From Alphaproteobacteria bacterium (GTDB lineage: Bacteria; Pseudomonadota; Alphaproteobacteria; JAJFIK01), in the NCBI GenBank assembly GCA_021774965.1, contig JAJFIL010000164.1, positions 1-45,188 on the forward strand: a stretch of DNA of 45,188 nucleotides, written 5' to 3'. The translations under genes and the position numbers were made by a program. Shown here in pieces: positions 40,681 through 45,188 of the stretch (positions are counted from its first letter, which is position 1; every line of letters starts with the position of its first letter). Below the pieces are notes generated by a model. It did no database searches, was not told where the DNA came from, and was given only the letters and a program-made list of their open reading frames with translations.

Positions 40681-41817
40681 CTAGCGGGTGCCGCCCAAAA
40701 GCCTGTTAAGTGCTGTGGGTTCTGCCTCTTCCTCAGGTTCTGGTTCGGCCCGATGAGGAGAAGGGGCAGGGGGCAGGACCTGAAGGTCAGATGTGCTGCG
40801 CACCGTAGGCTGGGCCCGGCGGACCGGCGCAGTAGGCGTGGGCTGGACCGAAACCGACTGAACACTTGGGATAGCTTGAGCTCTTGGTTGAGCCTGAGGC
40901 AGGGATTGGGGCTGAGATTGCGGCTGAGGTTCTGCACGGGGCTGAACGGCGGCCTGGGTTACCACCGGTACGGGGCGCGTCTCAGCGCGAGGTTGGGTCG
41001 CTACAGGTGCAGCTGCTGCTACAACAGGCTGGGCAGCAGCGGGTTCTGATCTAGCGCTGCGCAATTGTGGTTGTTCGACAGGCTCCGCAGCCGTGCGCGG
41101 GGCGTAATCCGGCAAGGGCAGCAACTCTGAAGGGACTTCGCTTGCAGAGCGTTCGGGAGCATCCCCAATACTATCGGGCTCCAGACCTGCTTCGGCAAGA
41201 CGTTCACGAGCTTCCCGAAGGCCTTGTTCGGCGGAGAGACGGAACAGCTCAATGGCCAGTTCGCGATTTGCTTCCATGCCCTGGCCCCGAGCGGCCATGA
41301 TGCCCAACACATATTGTGCACGCGGATCACCCGCACGAGCGGCGATATAGAGCCAACGTCCAGCTTCCTGATATTGTGGGCCTTCAACCCCCTGACCTGC
41401 GCGCAACATGGCGGCAAGGTTCACCATCGCTCCCACAAGCCCGCTTTCAGAGGCGCGACGATAGAAATAAACCGCCCGCTCATGATCCTGCTCAACCCCA
41501 AGCCCCCGGCGAAGCTGGTGGGCCACGTTGCGCTGAGCAGACATGTTCCCGGACTGGGCCAACGGCAACCAGATTTCAAAAGCCGAAGCGTAGTTCCCCT
41601 CGTCATAAGCTGCCACGCCCACATCAAACAACCGAGCCTGTTCGGCTGACGTTCTGGGGCCAAAATCCATATCGTCTTCGCCAATGTCGACTTGAGCAAA
41701 GGCTGGTACAGCAAGCAGAATGAGCGCAACAATAGCGGAAAGCAGAGAGCCGAATACATTACGGCCAGACGCCGAGGAACTAGTCGTTTGGGAAATAGAC
41801 GCGGGGGAACAAGGCAT
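40681..41817 (-). CDS. Secreted Sel1-repeat protein with Pro/Gln/Ala-rich C-terminal tail
   Basis: 378 residues. A signal peptide follows a long N-terminal region (hydrophobic core about 25-42, cut near AFAQ). Residues about 60-205 contain four Sel1-like repeats (e.g. YASAFEIWLPLAQSGNMSAQ; YFYRRASESGLVGAMVNLAA; GRWLYIAARAGDPRAQYVLG; IELFRLSAEQGLREARERLA). Residues about 215-360 are low complexity, rich in Pro, Gln, Ala and Arg (QPRAEPQPQSQPQSLPQAQP). Sel1 repeats bind partner proteins in envelope or signalling complexes. The tail could be a flexible spacer through peptidoglycan. Immediately upstream of the DnaJ-like gene on the minus strand; divergent from pdxH. Confidence 0.85.
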   Translation of the reverse strand: MPCSPASISQTTSSSASGRNVFGSLLSAIVALILLAVPAFAQVDIGEDDMDFGPRTSAEQARLFDVGVAAYDEGNYASAFEIWLPLAQSGNMSAQRNVAHQLRRGLGVEQDHERAVYFYRRASESGLVGAMVNLAAMLRAGQGVEGPQYQEAGRWLYIAARAGDPRAQYVLGIMAARGQGMEANRELAIELFRLSAEQGLREARERLAEAGLEPDSIGDAPERSASEVPSELLPLPDYAPRTAAEPVEQPQLRSARSEPAAAQPVVAAAAPVATQPRAETRPVPVVTQAAVQPRAEPQPQSQPQSLPQAQPRAQAIPSVQSVSVQPTPTAPVRRAQPTVRSTSDLQVLPPAPSPHRAEPEPEEEAEPTALNRLLGGTR

Positions 41818-41860
41818 GACAGATTACTCCGTGCGGGGGGACACAGGATGACCCGGTCTA

Positions 41861-41898
41861 TGTCAATGACAGGGCCAATGCGATATAGTTAACCTATA
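41861..41898. promoter_or_regulatory. Paired palindromes between the Sel1 gene and pdxH
   Basis: TGTCA-A-TGACA (41861-41871) and TATAG-TTAAC-CTATA (41884-41898) are two perfect short palindromes side by side in the divergent promoter region. They may be operators or contain a -10 element (TATAGT). The regulator is unknown. Confidence 0.35.
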
Positions 41899-41964
41899 CC
41901 GGAGTCGGGCTTCTGACCCAAGGCTCAAAGGGCAAAAATCTCGAACCAGTGACGGGAGTAACAA

Positions 41965-42585
41965 ATGAGATCCGAAGAAGACGTGGCGACTGAGACATTC
42001 GAGGCCTCCGACCCCGTTGCGCTTTTCAAATCATGGCTCAAGGAAGCCGAAGCCACAGAACCCAATGATGCAAATGCCATGTCAGTGGCAACTGTGGATA
42101 ACTCCGGGTTACCCAATGTTCGCGTGCTGTTACTGAAGGATGTGGATGTGGATGGATTTGTTTTCTACACCAATCTGAAAAGTGCGAAGGGCACAGAACT
42201 GGAAGCTTCCCACCGCGGTGCCTTGTGTTTTCACTGGAAGAGTTTACGTCGGCAAGTACGCGTCAGAGGCGATATCGAGCTGGTCTCGAACAAAGAAGCT
42301 GATGCCTATTTTGCAACACGTCCGCGCGGAAGTCAGTTGGGCGCCTGGGCGTCTCATCAATCCACGGAAATGGAGAGCCGCGATTCGCTCATCGAAGCAG
42401 TCATGGAGCTGGACAAGAAATACGAAGGCCAAGATGTGCCGCGCCCGGACCATTGGTCCGGTTTCCGCCTGAGCCCGCTTTCCATTGAGTTCTGGATCAA
42501 TCGGGAGTTCCGCCTTCATGACCGGCGCATGTTCCAGCGCAAGACCCCAGTCGATCAATGGTTGACCGAGCGGCTATACCCCTAG
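41965..42585 (+). CDS. pdxH: Pyridoxamine 5'-phosphate oxidase
   Basis: 206 residues. FMN-binding split-barrel with NVRVLLLKDVDVDGFVFYTN, RGALCFHWKSLRRQVRVRGD, RPRGSQLGAWAS and SPLSIEFW-x-N-R-x-F-R-L-H-D-R, the C-terminal family motif. It oxidises pyridoxamine or pyridoxine 5'-phosphate to pyridoxal 5'-phosphate. Full length. Ribosome site GGGAG precedes the ATG. First of a plus-strand run with the CDF transporter 12 bases downstream. Confidence 0.95.
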   Translation: MRSEEDVATETFEASDPVALFKSWLKEAEATEPNDANAMSVATVDNSGLPNVRVLLLKDVDVDGFVFYTNLKSAKGTELEASHRGALCFHWKSLRRQVRVRGDIELVSNKEADAYFATRPRGSQLGAWASHQSTEMESRDSLIEAVMELDKKYEGQDVPRPDHWSGFRLSPLSIEFWINREFRLHDRRMFQRKTPVDQWLTERLYP

Positions 42586-42597
42586 TACTGCAAAGTC

Positions 42598-43548
42598 ATG
42601 AGCGAAGCCGCCCCCAATTCCAGCCCCGAGATCAATCGCCCTTTTTTGATGAGGGCTGCCACCTACATGGCGGTGACTTTTGCCCTGTTGATGATCGGCA
42701 TGAAGCTTGGGGCATGGTTCTTGACGGATTCCGTGGCCATGCTGGGCTCTCTGGTGGACAGCTCTCTGGATACGATTGCCTCCGTGATCAATCTGGTAGC
42801 TGTTGCCCATGCGCTGACCCCCGCTGACAAGGAACATCGTTTTGGTCACGGCAAGGCCGAAGCCATTGCCGGGTTGGGGCAGGGTGCGTTGATCATCGGT
42901 TCCGCGCTCTTTCTACTTGTTGAAAGTGTCGGAAGGTTTTTCCGCCCCGTAGAAATTACTCACTCAAACATTGGCATTGTTGTCATTGTCATTTCCATTG
43001 CGCTGACATTGGTGCTGGTGGGCTTTCAGATGTATGTGGTGCGCCAGACGGGGTCCCTCGCCATCAAGGCAGATTCTCTTCACTACCGAAGCGACCTGTT
43101 GATGAACCTCGGCGTTATCGCGGCACTGGTGCTGAGCAGTGCCTTTGGCCTGTGGTGGGCTGATCCGGTGTTTGGCATTTTCGTGGGTGCGGTTGTGGGA
43201 TATGCGGCATTTCAGATCGTCCGCCAATCCTATGACCAACTTATGGACCGCGAACTGCCCGACGAGGTGCGGGACCAGATCGTAGGTGAGGTCTTCAAGC
43301 ACAAGGACGTGCTGGCCTTGCACGATATGAAAACCCGTTCAGCCGGCAATGACTATTTCATCCAGATACATCTGGAGCTGGACCCTGAGCTGAACCTGCG
43401 CCGGGCCCATGATGTTGCCGACGAGGTGGAACTGGCTTTGATGAACCTGTTCCCCAGTGCGGAGGTCTTGATCCATCAGGATCCTTTGGGCGCCGTGCCG
43501 GAGGACTATGCCAGCCGGGTGACGCGGGAAGCGGCAAATGATCACTGA
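42598..43548 (+). CDS. Cation diffusion facilitator family metal exporter (FieF-like)
   Basis: 316 residues. Six helices and a cytoplasmic C-terminal domain. Metal site in helix 2: D54-S-S-L-D58 (DxxxD); helix 5: H162-Y-R-S-D166 (HxxxD), the zinc/iron pattern of FieF (YiiP). RFGHGKAEAIAGL is the usual CDF loop. The C-terminal domain ends in EVLIHQDPLG. It exports Zn2+ or Fe2+ in exchange for protons, though the metal cannot be fixed from sequence. It overlaps the following acyl-CoA dehydrogenase gene by 11 bases. Confidence 0.93.
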   Translation: MSEAAPNSSPEINRPFLMRAATYMAVTFALLMIGMKLGAWFLTDSVAMLGSLVDSSLDTIASVINLVAVAHALTPADKEHRFGHGKAEAIAGLGQGALIIGSALFLLVESVGRFFRPVEITHSNIGIVVIVISIALTLVLVGFQMYVVRQTGSLAIKADSLHYRSDLLMNLGVIAALVLSSAFGLWWADPVFGIFVGAVVGYAAFQIVRQSYDQLMDRELPDEVRDQIVGEVFKHKDVLALHDMKTRSAGNDYFIQIHLELDPELNLRRAHDVADEVELALMNLFPSAEVLIHQDPLGAVPEDYASRVTREAANDH

Positions 43549-44692
43549 ATTTGATCTGTCAGCGGATGAAATCGCACTGATCGATACTGCGAAGTCTTTC
43601 GCGAAAGATTACATCCGTCCCCGCGCGGCGGTATGGGAGGCATCGCGCAAGATGCCGCGCGAGGCGCTGAAGGAAGCCGCAAAGATTGGGTTGACCTATC
43701 TTGATGCGCCCAAGCCCGGCAAAATGCCCATTTCCTTTGCTGCGAAATTGCTGGTGCTTGAAGCTCTATCGGAAGAGGACATGGGCTTTGCCTTTTCCCT
43801 CACCAACACCCAAGGCATTGCAAGCCGCATTGCCACCGATGGAACTCCGTCCCAGAAAGAACGTTTCCTCGCCGATCTTCAATCTACGGAGAGACTTGGC
43901 GGGTCGGCATTGTCAGAGCCCGGCGCGGGATCTGATTTCTCCGGCATCACCACATCTGCGCGCCAAGTTAAAGGCGGCTGGGTTCTTAGTGGAGAGAAAG
44001 CATGGATCACCAACGCAGCCGAAGGCGATGTCTTTTTGGTTTATGCGCAAACTGATCCCGAAAAGCGTTGGCGCGGCATTGGCTCGTTTTTGGTGGACGG
44101 GCGGCAAGATGGATTTGAGCCCACACCGCCGCTTGACTTGCTGGCCGGGCACGCCATCGGGACGGGCGGGTTCAAACTGAACGATATGTTTGTGCCCGAC
44201 GAGGATGTGGTGGCGCTGCCGGGAGAGGCGTTCAAGACCGCCATGGCAAGCGTCAACAATGCGCGCACCTATGTGGCTGGCATGATCAACGCCATGGTTC
44301 ATTCTTCGCTCCGCCATGCCGTTACTTATGGGGGAACGCGCCAGGCTTTTGGCAAGTCTCTCTTGGAAAACCAAGGGCTCAAATGGTCATTGGTCGACGT
44401 CGCCAACAAACTGGAGGCTTCGCGTCTTCTGACCTATCGGGCAGCATCGCTGATCTCAGAGGGGCAAGATGCCATGCTGGCTGCATCTCATGCCAAGAAA
44501 TTTGCAGGGGACATGGGTATCCAAGCCATTGCGGATTGCATTCAGGCCATGGGCGCAAGAGGCATGAGAAACGACATCCCTCTCGGCCGTCATCTCGCCT
44601 GCGCCAAGCTGGCTTGCTACACGGACGGCTCGACGGAAATCCAGAATGAACGCATCGGCGCGAGCCTGGGCGAGGTGTATGGGGATGATTAG
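43538..44692 (+). CDS. Acyl-CoA dehydrogenase (medium length)
   Basis: 384 residues of the ordinary acyl-CoA dehydrogenase fold: LSEPGAGSDFSGITTSA (FAD and substrate), VLSGEKAWITNAAEGD, GGTRQAFGKSL and QAMGARGMRNDIPLGRHL near the end. The catalytic-base site, normally Y-E-G-T-x-x-I-Q, reads Y-T-D-G-S-T-E-I-Q, so Asp replaces the usual Glu there or the base lies elsewhere, as in isovaleryl-type enzymes. It probably oxidises an acyl-CoA using ETF. Starts inside the end of the CDF gene; its TAG overlaps the start of the lipoprotein gene by 8 bases. Confidence 0.9.
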   Translation: MITEFDLSADEIALIDTAKSFAKDYIRPRAAVWEASRKMPREALKEAAKIGLTYLDAPKPGKMPISFAAKLLVLEALSEEDMGFAFSLTNTQGIASRIATDGTPSQKERFLADLQSTERLGGSALSEPGAGSDFSGITTSARQVKGGWVLSGEKAWITNAAEGDVFLVYAQTDPEKRWRGIGSFLVDGRQDGFEPTPPLDLLAGHAIGTGGFKLNDMFVPDEDVVALPGEAFKTAMASVNNARTYVAGMINAMVHSSLRHAVTYGGTRQAFGKSLLENQGLKWSLVDVANKLEASRLLTYRAASLISEGQDAMLAASHAKKFAGDMGIQAIADCIQAMGARGMRNDIPLGRHLACAKLACYTDGSTEIQNERIGASLGEVYGDD

Positions 44693-45188
44693 GAGAATAC
44701 TAGCTGGCCTGGTCTTGATTTTGGTATTGAGTGCCTGCGATTCAGAGGGTCGGCGCGTCAGCTCACCACTTGCGGAGGGCGTTCTTGCGGAATGTTCAAT
44801 AATGACCAACGAGGCCGAATACTCGCGAAGATTGGAAACGGAGTATCCGCGGGCGTGGGAATTGCGTGGTGAGGAATTGGCAACCAAAGGATGGATGGAA
44901 GACGATCCAATTGAGTTCGTTGTTAGGTATCCAACTACCGAAGAGCAAGAATTCTATGACACGGCTTTTAGGTTAGGGCATCCAACAATTGTTACCGTTG
45001 AACTCCACAACGCAAGAAATGATGACGCCGAGCCGATACTTGTGCCGGGGTTTGCTCCTGGCGGAACCAATGTTGGGATCCTCAGACTGCTTGGGTATGA
45101 GATCGATGCTGGTACTGGTGCAGCCGCTTACAATTTCCCTTTCGTGGGGTCATTTGATGGTGAACGTCAACTCCCTCCGGAAATCGAT
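44685..45188 (+). CDS. Putative lipoprotein, C-terminally cut by the window end
   Basis: An open frame of 168 codons from the ATG at 44685 to the last base of the window, without a stop. It begins MIRRILAGLVLILVLSAC, a classic lipoprotein signal with lipobox L-S-A-C18, followed by DSEGRR. The mature part has one further cysteine (LAECSIM) and no recognised domain; stretches include PTIVTVELHNARNDDAEP and LVPGFAPGGTNVG. The start overlaps the stop of the acyl-CoA dehydrogenase by 8 bases; GGGG precedes the ATG. The total length and any function cannot be judged. Confidence 0.65.
   Translation, partial: MIRRILAGLVLILVLSACDSEGRRVSSPLAEGVLAECSIMTNEAEYSRRLETEYPRAWELRGEELATKGWMEDDPIEFVVRYPTTEEQEFYDTAFRLGHPTIVTVELHNARNDDAEPILVPGFAPGGTNVGILRLLGYEIDAGTGAAAYNFPFVGSFDGERQLPPEID

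Overview
The window looks like ordinary chromosomal sequence of an alphaproteobacterium. The basis is the alphaproteobacterial Usg and TIGR02301 families, a NadQ/COG4111-type NAD regulator, a dihydroorotase-like amidohydrolase of an alphaproteobacterial subfamily, a moderately high-GC gene set, and tightly packed genes with many 4-nt overlaps. A marine Rhodobiaceae/Parvibaculum-like lineage would fit the fatty-acid-heavy gene content, but that is inference only.

Layout. 1-424: right end of an IS3-family element (last 26 codons of a transposase, probable inverted repeat ending near 140), then a C-terminal remnant of a DUF4386 membrane protein. 425-4957: CPBP membrane protease, SxxK serine hydrolase, M13 metallopeptidase lipoprotein. 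5022-7301 (minus): HD nucleotidase-like protein, tyrosine phosphatase, NAD regulator, with divergent UspA. 8404-11094 (minus): FabH-like ketoacyl synthase; ygfZ-tag pair. 11176-14290 (plus): an asparagine-synthetase homologue with degraded catalytic motifs followed by a dihydroorotase-like amidohydrolase. 14287-15014 (minus): two small tandem-paralogous membrane proteins. 15168-15584: a cluster of palindromic repeats. 15601-15864: usg. 16156-20611 (plus): three-gene operon of AcuI-like reductase, feruloyl-CoA-synthase-like ligase and ThDP enzyme. 20776-24502 (minus): TIGR02301 protein, SDR, NUDIX hydrolase, hybrid-free sensor kinase. 24633-26030: SRAP protein and FKBP lipoprotein. 26027-28380 (minus): FAD-linked oxidase and Sua5. 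28480-32630: DmdC-like acyl-CoA dehydrogenase, MBL-fold hydrolase, CSD-like/TM2 fusion, histidine phosphatase. 32666-36871: xseB-ispA-dxs-methyltransferase. 36868-41817 (minus): NTF2-like protein, small membrane protein, aroC, fabI, DnaJ-like protein, Sel1-repeat protein. 41965-45188: pdxH, CDF transporter, acyl-CoA dehydrogenase, and a lipoprotein cut by the window edge.

How the genes work together. The window carries isoprenoid precursor synthesis (Dxs, IspA), fatty-acid synthesis and degradation (FabI, FabH-like, two acyl-CoA dehydrogenases, CoA ligase, AcuI), cofactor and nucleotide housekeeping (NAD regulator, HD nucleotidase, PdxH, two NUDIX-fold proteins), DNA/tRNA maintenance (Tag, SRAP, XseB, Sua5) and cell-envelope proteins. 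No phage, CRISPR, tRNA, rRNA or obvious defence system is visible. The most unusual items are the degenerate AsnB/amidohydrolase pair, the AcuI/ligase/ThDP operon, the tandem membrane paralogues, and the repeat cluster at 15.2-15.6 kb that contains a three-hairpin, cloverleaf-like element.
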